Assembly: GCA_001970855.1 (NCBI GenBank)
Contig: LSSN01001289.1
Span: 1 to 17,266 of the forward strand
DNA from: Smittium culicis
Taxonomy: Eukaryota; Kickxellomycota; Harpellomycetes; Harpellales; Legeriomycetaceae
Reading direction: 5' to 3'
DNA: 17,266 bases
Below are positions 9,049 through 17,266 of this stretch, in pieces (within the stretch, counting starts at the first letter, position 1; each line of letters begins with the position of its first letter). Both the position numbers and the translations under genes were made by a program. The notes beneath the pieces are model-generated. The model had not been told where the DNA came from. It saw nothing but the letters and a program-made list of their open reading frames with translations, and did not search any database.

Positions 9049-10368
9049 TTAAATATAAGGAGAAACGTATCCTTGGTCATTTAGTGTGTCTATCAGGCCT
9101 GTCATTTGAGAGTATAAGGCGTTATACTTATCAATACTTATTCCATGCATGGAAATAAAAGAATCTGGAAGCCTGGCGGGGTATGGCATAGAAAGCTCAT
9201 CAGGGGTTGTAGAAATGATGGCCAGAGTAGAAGGTGAGATAGAATTTGCTACCGGGGAATCAGTGCTGTTGGAAAAGCCAGATATAGGTTGAATTGGTTG
9301 TAAATTAGCAGTACTTGGAGTTAGAGAGGATATAAACTCTGAATTATCTTTAAGAGGTTTTGGAAGTTTTATAGGAAAGCTGTTTGGATTATTTGGGTCA
9401 AGCTTTGGGAAATACTTCTTGAGAGAATTTGGGCTTAAAGCTTTTGTTATACTTGTATTTGTTATTGATGAATCAGAGCTCGAGCGTTTAGAAGAAATGG
9501 ATTGTTGGGCTGAGTATGCAAAGCAATTTTGATTTTGTCCAAGTACCATGAGGTCTCCTACTAAATCTGGAAATCCTGTAAGGGTATCAGATAATGAAAC
9601 AGGAGGCTTTCCAGGATCGTTTATATACTGTAAAAGATAGGATGAATCCAAATTTTGCCACTCACTCCATAGCCTGTCAATATTTGCATGGTGTAAAAAA
9701 AAGAAGAAATCATTTGGTGAGTACATTTCAACCATATCACCTCCAATGGTTGTGTGTATAATGGCGTGGATTCCTAACTCAATTGTGGTCTGAAAAGTTC
9801 TGTAGTCAGTACTAGTTTGCATACCAGATAATAAGACTTCTGGTGATATCCAAAAGATGCTGTTTGATGGATCATCAGTGAACGTAAATTCTCGCTTAAG
9901 ACAATGATTGTTTGGGTATGTCATTTGCCAGTTTGCTTGAGGACCGTCATTAACACACTGAGATTTCGGACCTCCATCACCGCCCATGTATTTAGACGTG
10001 AAGAGTGCGCTTTTTTCTGGGTCAGCAAAGTCGAGAGTTGGATCAAAGTATGGAAGGGCGAAGGTTGGACAGTAGTGTTGAGCAACGCTTTCAAATTCTT
10101 GGATAAATCGTCTGTGCCAAGGTAAAAATTCAGGAAAAAGGTGTATTTCATTAAAAAAGTGTACATGAGTAAAAGCAAACCAGTGGAACCAGCCATATTT
10201 GTCCATTATATTCACGGCTTTTACAACTTCTTGCCATTCAGAGTCTGAGAGTTCACGTACCTCTTTTCTTATACTTATGCTGGAACATGATTGTTGTCTG
10301 CGTATATACATACACGCAGTGAAGTTGGCTAAGCTGAGCACATATAAAATGATAAAGCTCCAGTTCAT
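9049..10368 (-). CDS. Secreted tyrosinase (type-3 copper), paralogue A
   Basis: Likely a polyphenol oxidase that hydroxylates or oxidises phenols to quinones, feeding melanin formation or protein/cuticle cross-linking. The 439-residue protein starts with a hydrophobic signal-peptide-like segment (about 4-18). CuA histidines are H68, H76 and H85 (FTHVHFFNEIH, FLPWHRRF); the 8-residue spacing from first to second His is as in short fungal tyrosinases. CuB histidines are H201, H205 and H227 (IHAIIH, FLHHANIDRLW); H205 to H227 has the standard 22-residue spacing. F283-A-Y285 is the F/YxY motif ending the catalytic core, followed by K294-R295, a kexin-like site. A Ser/Thr/Pro-rich linker leads to a C-terminal block (about 395-439) shared with paralogue B. 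Cysteines 28, 138, 156 and 282 are shared; C100 is not. No Cys sits next to H76, so the Cys-His thioether of some fungal enzymes is absent. Oddities: Thr follows H205, and the usual SPNDP before CuB His3 is SPNDF. Whether it hydroxylates monophenols or only oxidises catechols cannot be told from sequence. Confidence 0.93.
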   Translation of the reverse strand: MNWSFIILYVLSLANFTACMYIRRQQSCSSISIRKEVRELSDSEWQEVVKAVNIMDKYGWFHWFAFTHVHFFNEIHLFPEFLPWHRRFIQEFESVAQHYCPTFALPYFDPTLDFADPEKSALFTSKYMGGDGGPKSQCVNDGPQANWQMTYPNNHCLKREFTFTDDPSNSIFWISPEVLLSGMQTSTDYRTFQTTIELGIHAIIHTTIGGDMVEMYSPNDFFFFLHHANIDRLWSEWQNLDSSYLLQYINDPGKPPVSLSDTLTGFPDLVGDLMVLGQNQNCFAYSAQQSISSKRSSSDSSITNTSITKALSPNSLKKYFPKLDPNNPNSFPIKLPKPLKDNSEFISSLTPSTANLQPIQPISGFSNSTDSPVANSISPSTLAIISTTPDELSMPYPARLPDSFISMHGISIDKYNALYSQMTGLIDTLNDQGYVSPYI

Positions 10369-10423
10369 TTTATTTTACCAAATACAAGCTATTCTGTTAA
10401 GAGTTCCTTTGGTATAATTTTAG

Positions 10424-10432
10424 TTTATATAA
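10424..10432 (-). promoter_or_regulatory. TATA box of tyrosinase A
   Basis: TTATATAAA on the minus strand, 56 bp before the tyrosinase A start codon, preceded by CC. Position and sequence fit a TATA box with a short leader. Confidence 0.5.
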
Positions 10433-10697
10433 GGATAGTTTTCTAGAATCTTTTAGAGGTATTTATAGAAATAATTATCTCATATCTACAATTATCTTTT
10501 CACCTCTACTAGTAACTTTTGTTTTATAATATTGTTTAACGGAACAAGGAGCGGGCACATTTTCAGGGAAAAAACAATATATATTTTATAAAGAAACGGT
10601 TTTCGCAAAGGAAAGAATTTAGCACCAAATTTATGAATATAATTATGATTTCTACCCAGAAGCGCGAGTTAAATATTCTTTCTATAAATATTGTAGA

Positions 10698-10732
10698 CTT
10701 CTATTGACATTTTGAATCTTCTATTGACATTT
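10698..10732. repeat. Two-copy 20-bp tandem repeat
   Basis: CTTCTATTGACATTT begins at 10698 and again at 10718, giving a period of 20 bp. It lies about 330 bp upstream of tyrosinase A and could hold a duplicated factor site. Confidence 0.7.
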
Positions 10733-10839
10733 GAAGGGCATTATAACTCGAATTCGCTAATAATGGCGCTTCAGAGGCTCATTAATGATGAAGTGCTAAT
10801 CAATGGGCTTTTGAGGTTTGTATAGATATTTTGAAAGCT

Positions 10840-10974
10840 CTATAGAGATTTTTTCAATTTCTATAGATAATAGAAAGTTCGACTTCTAGTTAGGGGCTAC
10901 TTTAAGGAATTCGCAGCTTGTAATTATTAATCTAAAAGACGAAATGAATAAAAATTGGTATTGTATTTCTATAG
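10840..10974. promoter_or_regulatory. CTATAG palindrome cluster upstream of tyrosinase A
   Basis: The perfect hexamer palindrome CTATAG occurs at 10840-10845, 10861-10866 and 10969-10974, each followed by A, with related TGTATAG copies at about 10819 and 10979. The repetition suggests a possible binding-site cluster; the function is unknown. Confidence 0.25.
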
Positions 10975-11097
10975 AGTTTGTATAGTTTTTATACAAGAGC
11001 TTTATTTTTATATCCAGCTGTAATTCTCAAGGAATGCTACAGATTAGCAATTAATATAATATTATAGTTCTTTGAGCAAAAAATGCTAAATAAAAAT

Positions 11098-11294
11098 TTA
11101 ACCCTTTCACGGGTGATAGACTATTTTTGATCTACTAAATATAACCAACAGTATGGAACTATAATAATATAATCCCAAGTCTTATTTATTTATTGGTACA
11201 TTTCAAAATGGCAGCAAATAATTAATGTAATTGTAAATCATAAACGAATCATAAAATTGATCATTTTAAAGACTTTTGGGCGGGAAAGGGTTAA
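11098..11294. mobile_element. Probable piggyBac-type MITE flanked by TTAA
   Basis: A 189-bp segment (11102-11290) begins CCCTTTC and ends GAAAGGG and is flanked on both sides by TTAA. TTAACCCTTTC (11098-11108) is the exact reverse complement of GAAAGGGTTAA (11284-11294), and the match extends to 13 of 14 positions. TTAA target duplications next to inverted repeats that start CCC are the hallmark of the piggyBac superfamily. The interior is A/T rich with no coding capacity, so this would be a non-autonomous miniature element needing a transposase encoded elsewhere. The repeats and TTAA are directly visible; the superfamily assignment is by structure only. Confidence 0.6.
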
Positions 11295-12553
11295 TACAGC
11301 TCTTAGCATGAAGTAGCAAATCATTTGCCTGGCTTTTTCAGTAGCCATTCCTATTGGCAAGATCACAAAGTAAGTTATTCCTCGTTTTTACCCTTTTAAG
11401 ACCAACTAATGCTCTTTTTTTCTTTCTCTTTTTTTTATGAAATTAGAAAATCCTTTCATTGTTACAATTCTATGTAAATTTTTACTTAGTAAAAGTCGTT
11501 GAAATAAAAATAACAAGAAAAAGTATTATAAAAATATTATTTATTTATTACAAATTCAGTTAATAATTATATTATACTAAAGTTCATTTCATTTTTAGTT
11601 GTCAAGAATTATAGCGCTCGGTGTTGCTATCTATGCTGTAAATAATATAATCTGGAGTTTTCTGCTTTAGTCTTAACTTCAGGTAATTTTATTTTGCTAC
11701 TTTAACTTAAGATATTATGAAATTCAATAAGCGCACCCTTAATCTTTATAATAACTTTCAGTTATAAAAAACATAGTTGTTTTTAGTTATATAAAAGCTA
11801 CTGTACACAAATTTTTACATTTAGTAAATCAGCTCCAAATTAAAGCCCCATCAAATAAATTCTTTACGGGAAATTTTTCTATAGTAGCAATTAAATCAAA
11901 GATATTGCTTAAACTAGTATAATAAGGCGATAAATATTAATGCTGTTTCTATAAATAATCATAGTTTTAGATACTAGAGAGAAATAAACATTTGAAACTG
12001 AAGAAATTTTGGATATAAAAAATCTTACCAACCTCTTTAGCTCAAAAAGAAAATAAATTGCTTAGTAATTATGATTCTAAATTATTAAAAAAATACTTTA
12101 ATCATAACAACCATAATTATTATTAAAACTCTTTTTTGAGTTTCATAATATTGAATTAAAATCAGATGGGATATATTAGTTTTAGAAATCGGAAATTGTT
12201 ATACTTTGCCTAAAACAAATTTGTATAAAAATGAATATTTTTCTAGATTTGGATAACTGGGCTTATGAGTAATTATTAAAAAAAGATATTTTACAAGATA
12301 TTCATATTTGTAATTATATTTAAAAAGGAGCATTCAAAGGCATTAAATAGGCATTTTTAAATATAAATTTGAGAATTCTGTTAGAATATATCTAAACAAA
12401 AAACTTCTTTATAAATTTCTGATAATAAAAACCATCAGAAGAAAAAGAAAATCATATAAAGCAATGTGTAAAAGTTCAATTTTGCACAACATTGAAATAT
12501 TCTATTTATATAAAATTATTGTATACTAAAATACAGCAGATTTAATGAAACTT

Positions 12554-12588
12554 TAAAATAAGGAACCTATTTCCTTATTTTATAAGGA
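12554..12588. repeat. Perfect 11-bp hairpin with an alternative fold
   Basis: TAAAATAAGGA (12554-12564) pairs perfectly with TCCTTATTTTA (12572-12582) across a 7-nt loop. The TCCTTA part of the right arm can instead pair with TAAGGA (12583-12588). The two hairpins are mutually exclusive. There is no adjacent gene; it could mark the end of an unseen transcript, a relic of a mobile element or a replication slip product. Confidence 0.5.
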
Positions 12589-13308
12589 TATTCAACGTTT
12601 AAAATTTTTATTTCATTGGCTTTATAGACTAATTTTTGAATTTTAAATACTATATTAATAAATTTATCAATAATTATTTATATTTGCTACTAAAATTTTT
12701 CACATATAATAGTTTGGCTCAAAGTTTGAAAAAGAAAATTAATATTAGATATCTAAACTTATAAATACTATTATGTTTGTAACTTATATTTGTTATCGGT
12801 TTTATAAGCCCGAAGATAAATAGCACATAGATAGTATATATATTTAATTGATTATTTGGCAAAAAAAAAGACCTTTGTAATCTTGTTTTGAGTATAAACC
12901 TAAAACTATAAAAAAAAAAAAAACTCGTACTTGGAAATAGTAATCATACATTTTTTACCCAGAGTACTATACTTAGATTTTCGATTACGAGTAGATCATA
13001 TTTGGCTTATTAAGGCTTTATTATTAAACGCTATGAATACAACTTTTCAATATGCTGTTTTACTATTTCTAGATCATTAAAGTCTTATATCACGAAAGTA
13101 TCTGAATTTTATGAAAAAATTGACTTATTTATTTATTTCTATAAAACTTGACATATTATTCGTTTAGGGCTATCGAAATTTAATTATTTGTAGCGATACC
13201 TTCCGTGTTCAAAAATAACAATTAAATTTTTAGCTCAACGCCAGGTTCAAATACAACTTATCTCATAAACGAAAAATATCGTTTTCAAAATAAGCCATAC
13301 CACAATCT

Positions 13309-13332
13309 TAGCATGCTATTGCTAGTTAGCAA
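13309..13332. repeat. Two adjacent palindromes, TAGC/GCTA rich
   Basis: TAGCATGCTA (13309-13318) is a perfect 10-bp palindrome, followed at once by TTGCTA-GT-TAGCAA (13319-13332). TAGC or GCTA occurs four times in 24 bp. Possible multimeric binding site; no known factor recognised. Confidence 0.4.
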
Positions 13333-14739
13333 CTTGAAAGCCATACTATTTTATTTACAACATTTTATAACCGTAATAAACTCTTTTACTCTTTCACACC
13401 AATCACAACCAAGTTGCTGAAGCTTAATTTTTTTTTTTTTACCATACTGTCAATATGTACACGCTCAAAACCAGCTTTAAACAATCGAAACAATCATAAT
13501 ATACAATTTTTATAAACAAAAAAAGTATCGAATTTTGATTGTTGTACCTTGGAAATCATTGGAAAGAATGAAAATGTAAGAATGTTTTGAGATATAAAAC
13601 TAATTGTTTAACTAATTTTGATTATATTCTGACCTGCAAATCGAGTATTAGGAATTAAAGATCTCACCAATTAATTTACATTCTCCTTTGGATGTTTTTA
13701 TAATAGATTTTGACTATCGAGAACTATCAGCCAAAATTACAATTTCTTGAAATATATGTCGCTATCGACTTTTATTAACATGTGGACTTTTAGAAACTTA
13801 GTCTAATCGAAAGTTGTATAGTATTTTATAAAAAAATTAATTTTCCTTATCGAATTATAGTTGATAAATTTTTAAAATTAAATTTCTATACTATGTATGA
13901 TCACCTATTTCAGTATTGTACAACAAAAAAAGTATATAATAGATACACACTTAGCTCAGAAAATATTAATCTTTTGTCTAGTATATGGTCCATTATCCAA
14001 ATAAAGCTATTTTTAGCATTGCATAGCTATACTCTGACTAAGGTAAGAAATATTTTTTAAGGAATTTGATTTATTCTCTTTGCCATTGTGGTTTAAGTGA
14101 CAATAAGAATTTTTAAACCCAAGTGAAAGAAATATAAGTTGTAATAACGTTATAAATTTTGTTGGGAATTCAATAAGAAATTCTGAATGCAACTTTATTG
14201 TATCAAATTAATATTTGGATAATACTGATTATACCTACTCAAACAATTAAAATTTGGCTATAAATTCATTCTCGAAATTCAAGCTGATGATAACGCTGGC
14301 CTAAATTCTCAGCCAAAGAAAAGCAATGCTTTTTTAACATAATTAAATTGTAAATCAAGTTGACGGAAAATCAAAGATTATGTGAGCAAGTGGAGACATT
14401 AACTATTTTCGTGATTGTACTGTTGATTCAAGCACATCCAATGCTAAATTATTTTTTTATTTTTTTCGAATTTTTAGCCTAAATAAAGTAAACTTCTAAG
14501 CAACGTATAAATACCAGCAATAAAGATAAAATATCTAATGATAATAATAATCCCTCAAATCCATCCTATTTTACTCCCTCTTACGACTATATTTATTCAA
14601 AATATAACATTTTTACCTGTCAATATACGCGTAAGTAATTCATCTTAGATTAACACGAGATATAAACTATTTAAAAAAATTATCTCAAACTAATAGAAAA
14701 AATAAAATACCTACAATATTAGTCTATTAACAATACTTG

Positions 14740-14747
14740 TATAAATA
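14740..14747 (+). promoter_or_regulatory. TATA box of tyrosinase B
   Basis: TATAAATA lies 84 bp before the tyrosinase B start codon, a normal TATA-to-ATG distance for a compact fungal promoter. Confidence 0.5.
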
Positions 14748-14830
14748 TTACGAAAATAGAGAAACAAATTCCTTAGAAATATAACAAAAACAATAAATTC
14801 TCAATTTTAAACATCTAAGAAACAGAAATA

Positions 14831-16399
14831 ATGATGTTTAATAAGCTTTTAGCTTGCTTATCACTATCAGTGATAATCGGACTTTTTAGAGTTCAAGGTC
14901 AGAGTCAAACACGCTGCTCATCAACAGTTTTGAGGCGAGAAGTAAGGTCTTTATCCAGGTCAGATTGGCAAAGAGTAACTAGGACGGTTACTACTATGTA
15001 TAATAACGGCTGGTTTCATTGGTTTTCATTTATACATAATCAACAGTTCGCTAATATTCATAACGTTGCTAATTTCCTACCTTTCCATCGCCGTTTTGTA
15101 GTAGAATTTGAGTTGGTTGGAAAAACTATTGACCCGAATTTTGCGGTGCCCTTTTGGGATGCTACAATAGATTTTGCAAACCCCGCTGGCTCACCAGTTT
15201 TAACTGGAAACTTTATCGGAGGAAACGGAGTTCTTAGGGGGTCTACAAGGTGTATAACAAACGGATTTGAAAATGGTTGGATAATGAGATATCCAAACAA
15301 CAGGTGCCTTAGTCGAAACTTTAATGGAAATAATGGAAGAATTAACCCATGGCACTCCCCAGAATCTGTCACCAGCGTAATTCAAACAAGCCAAAATTTC
15401 CAAGCTTTTGCCAGTGCCATTGAACTTGGAATCCACGCAGATGTTCATAATGGTATTGGAGGAGATATGTCAACAGGTTTTAGTCCTAACGACTTTGCAT
15501 TTATGCTTCACCACTCTAATATTGACAGAATCTGGACACAATGGCAAAATCTTAACCAAGGAAGAAATACCAACGCTTATGGAGGGACAAATCGAAACGG
15601 CTCTGGTGCGAGATTGAGCGACAATTTACCAGTTTTTGGAGAAACTGTTCAATCGGTGATGAGAGTTGGCTATGGTAGAAACTGTTATTCTTATGCAAAT
15701 AGCGGGGCCAGAAGCTCTAACAGAAAACGTCAGGAATCAAACCAGAGCAATGTAAATCTCCAAGGTAGCGTATTAGTGAATAGTACTGTTATTGATATTA
15801 TGCTGAGTATTCCGGATATGTCTTTAGCAACTTCATTGTCACAATCTGCTATAAGAAGATTCTATCCAAAATTACTTGAACCAGAAACAAGTATTTATGA
15901 TGTGGCCTTACCTAATTATGTATCAATAAACTCATTAAACTACGCTAGAAAAAGGCGAAGATATCCAAACGCCAGATTAAACCGTGGAGGCAGAAATGGA
16001 AGAAATCGTGGTAGAAATAGCAGATGGAGAATTTACAATAACGGAAGAACGCCAAAACCTTTAATTGCGACAACTCTTTCTGGATCTTTGGTTCTTACAT
16101 CAAATAAAATCGATCTTAAAAATAATGTACCTGTAAACGCAACAGCTTTAGCAAGTCCTGATTCTCAACCAGCCGTAGGTGCATCGGATGATTATAACCA
16201 ATCCTCTAAAAATGCCTTGGTAGGAGCTAACTCTGGGCAGATTATTGATGCTCCAGCTATTCCATATCCTGCAAAGCTATCTAAAATGTTTTTGGACATG
16301 CATAAATACGATTATGAGCTTTACAACAAATTACATGCAGCACAAGTATTACTGGTTGATACACTTAATAACGAAGGATATGTTTCGCCATATCTTTAG
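14831..16399 (+). CDS. Secreted tyrosinase (type-3 copper), paralogue B
   Basis: A second polyphenol oxidase, 522 residues, about half identical by eye to paralogue A over the catalytic core. A signal peptide (1-23) has a likely cut after VQG. CuA histidines are H69, H77 and H86 (FIHNQQFANIH; FLPFHRRF, with Phe replacing the usual Trp). CuB histidines are H202, H206 and H228 (IHADVHN; MLHHSNIDRIW). Asn follows H206, as in many tyrosinases, unlike paralogue A. Cysteines 29, 141, 159 and 285 match those of A. The Y286-S-Y288 motif closes the core and RKR (298-300) is a kexin-like site. The tail has a conserved LSQSAIRRFYPKL block (336-348), an Arg/Gly/Asn-rich stretch with 13 Arg between 373 and 406, several N-glycosylation sequons and a final block (about 478-522) ending in GYVSPYL like GYVSPYI in A. 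The start is the first of two tandem ATGs; using the second would drop one Met only. The frame is intact and intronless. It is probably a latent, C-terminally processed secreted enzyme; the substrate is unknown. Confidence 0.93.
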   Translation: MMFNKLLACLSLSVIIGLFRVQGQSQTRCSSTVLRREVRSLSRSDWQRVTRTVTTMYNNGWFHWFSFIHNQQFANIHNVANFLPFHRRFVVEFELVGKTIDPNFAVPFWDATIDFANPAGSPVLTGNFIGGNGVLRGSTRCITNGFENGWIMRYPNNRCLSRNFNGNNGRINPWHSPESVTSVIQTSQNFQAFASAIELGIHADVHNGIGGDMSTGFSPNDFAFMLHHSNIDRIWTQWQNLNQGRNTNAYGGTNRNGSGARLSDNLPVFGETVQSVMRVGYGRNCYSYANSGARSSNRKRQESNQSNVNLQGSVLVNSTVIDIMLSIPDMSLATSLSQSAIRRFYPKLLEPETSIYDVALPNYVSINSLNYARKRRRYPNARLNRGGRNGRNRGRNSRWRIYNNGRTPKPLIATTLSGSLVLTSNKIDLKNNVPVNATALASPDSQPAVGASDDYNQSSKNALVGANSGQIIDAPAIPYPAKLSKMFLDMHKYDYELYNKLHAAQVLLVDTLNNEGYVSPYL

Positions 16400-17019
16400 T
16401 CATATTGTAATAATTATATTTAACCGTAGCTTTTTAAAGTGTATTTAATGAATATATGAATAAGTATATTGTGATTATATTCAATTTTTAGTCTTTTGGC
16501 GATTGTAAATAAACATAATTCCAACTTTATAATACAAATATAAAAAAGAATTTCCCATAAATATTTTGAAAGTGTTATTTTATCTCAATTTCAAATATTA
16601 GAAATTATATCAACATTTTGCTTTTTTAGGCGAAATTAAAACTTGAACTTAATTATTATCTATAAATTGAACTTTTCCAATAACAATACAACATGCTAAT
16701 TTATAAAAAGCGAAATTATATTGAGGTTTCACCTAAAAAGCGCTAAAGTTTTATTTTAACGATATGAAAGAAATAAAGTCAAAATTATTATTGCAAAATT
16801 AAACAAAAATAAATTCATAAAATTTTAAATTTTTAGAGTTCATGGATTCATAACTTAATTGATACGACTTTTAGCTAAAAATTCGAAAATAATACTATTT
16901 TTTCATGTTATTTTTACTAAAGACATTTAAATTATAAATACACTTAGTTTTATTTTTTGCATATACATTATTTCTAGCGTCTGTAGATCATGAAAATAGT
17001 CGACCAAAAATTTAAAATT
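16400..17019. other. A/T-rich 3' flank of tyrosinase B
   Basis: No gene is visible. The stretch holds the 3' UTR of tyrosinase B and plain A/T-rich DNA up to the compositional change near 17020. Confidence 0.5.
16508..16513 (+). terminator. Polyadenylation signal candidate for tyrosinase B
   Basis: AATAAA lies about 110 bp after the tyrosinase B stop codon, a plausible poly(A) signal. Confidence 0.4.
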
Positions 17020-17266
17020 TTTTGCTCCTGCTGCAGCTTGTGTGTGCCTGAAAAGGTCGGCCACATACTTCTGAGTTGCAGCTGGTGGCGAAATCTATGA
17101 TCATCGACGATCAGCCGGTTCGGAATGAACCGGCTTATCAGCTCATAAGAATTTTTTACTTTCGAATTTCAACGAAACCCGGTTGGAGCTAGTTTGCAAA
17201 CTCCTTGGGGGGGGGGGGGGGGTCAAAACAATCTTTGAGCCAGCTTCGTGCTGGCACAGCCGATCA
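17020..17266. repeat. GC-rich, hairpin-rich segment at right edge, likely repeat end
   Basis: Base composition changes abruptly from A/T rich to roughly balanced. The segment is dense in foldbacks: AGCCGGTTC/GAACCGGCT (17113-17121/17127-17135, 5-nt loop), TGATC/GATCA (17098-17102/17109-17113), the 12-bp palindrome AGTTTGCAAACT (17191-17202) framed by GGAG/CTCC, and GCCAGC/GCTGGC (17239-17244/17250-17255, loop TTCGT). A run of 16 G fills 17207-17222. No coding frame is seen. This looks like the terminal part of a dispersed repeat or transposon running off the window; the family is not recognised. Confidence 0.45.

Larger units (their letters stand above)
10433..14739. other. 4.3 kb gene-free spacer between the two tyrosinases
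   Basis: Strongly A/T rich and without a convincing coding frame or RNA gene on either strand. It holds a probable MITE (11098-11294), a 20-bp tandem repeat with CTATAG palindromes (10698-10974), a strong hairpin (12554-12588), paired palindromes (13309-13332) and several long A or T runs (for example about 12909-12923 and 13428-13440). The upstream control regions of both tyrosinases must lie at its two ends, since the genes diverge. Confidence 0.55.

Noticed and set aside
13231..13251. tRNA-like A-box (TAGCTCAACG) and B-box (GGTTCAAATAC)
   Set aside because: The two boxes are only 3 bases apart instead of some 30 or more, and no acceptor or anticodon stem can be drawn.
14036..14050. AAG|GTAAGA splice-donor-like site in the tyrosinase spacer
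   Set aside because: No coding exon on either side and no paired acceptor with a clear branch site.
14627..14655. ACGCGT (MCB box) overlapping GTAAGT donor-like sequence upstream of tyrosinase B
   Set aside because: A single hexamer with no cell-cycle gene nearby; the TATA box at 14740 lies downstream, so a leader intron here would precede transcription.
10369..14830. Shared bidirectional promoter for the two divergent tyrosinases
   Set aside because: The start codons are about 4.5 kb apart and each gene has its own TATA box, so a common core promoter is unlikely.
17111..17136. T-arm/B-box-like GGTTCGGAATGAACC suggesting a tRNA-derived SINE
   Set aside because: The stem is longer than a T arm, and no A box at the right distance is convincing.

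Overview
This is AT-rich nuclear DNA from a eukaryote, most likely an early-diverging fungus. The genes are widely spaced and intronless within their coding regions, with long A/T-rich spacers and TATA-type promoters. Two secreted tyrosinases end in the F/YxY-plus-dibasic arrangement typical of fungal tyrosinases. The combination of low GC, a tyrosinase pair and a fungal-type RRP6 would suit an insect-gut fungus of the Harpellales/Kickxellomycotina type, but that placement is an inference from style, not a match I could search.

Layout: (1) positions 1-45 are a short GC-rich stub with a G7 run, followed by about 1.1 kb with no visible gene. (2) The PCNA gene (DNA sliding clamp) lies at 1512-2300 on the + strand. 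It has a TATA box near 1219 and a good candidate 5'-UTR intron just before the start codon. (3) A 2.5 kb spacer follows, ending in a cluster of CCAAT boxes. (4) The RRP6/EXOSC10-type nuclear exosome exonuclease lies at 4768-7839 (+), with an unusually long, basic, low-complexity tail. (5) A 1.2 kb spacer has simple repeats. (6) Tyrosinase A lies at 9049-10368 (-). (7) A 4.4 kb gene-free spacer holds a probable piggyBac-type MITE flanked by TTAA, a perfect hairpin and clusters of short palindromes. (8) Tyrosinase B lies at 14831-16399 (+). (9) From about 17020 to the end the composition changes abruptly to a GC-richer, hairpin-rich segment with a G16 run, which looks like the edge of a dispersed repeat or mobile element.

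PCNA and RRP6 are housekeeping genes (replication clamp; nuclear RNA 3'-end processing and decay) with no evident functional link to the tyrosinases. The two tyrosinases are diverged paralogues pointing away from each other, with about half the catalytic-domain residues identical by eye. Both have a signal peptide, six copper-binding histidines, four shared cysteines, an F/YxY motif, a Lys-Arg kexin-like site and a tail with two conserved blocks. This suggests secreted latent enzymes activated by C-terminal processing. The most noteworthy items are the MITE, the conserved C-terminal blocks and the Arg-rich linker of the tyrosinases, the PCNA leader intron, and the structured repeat at the right end.
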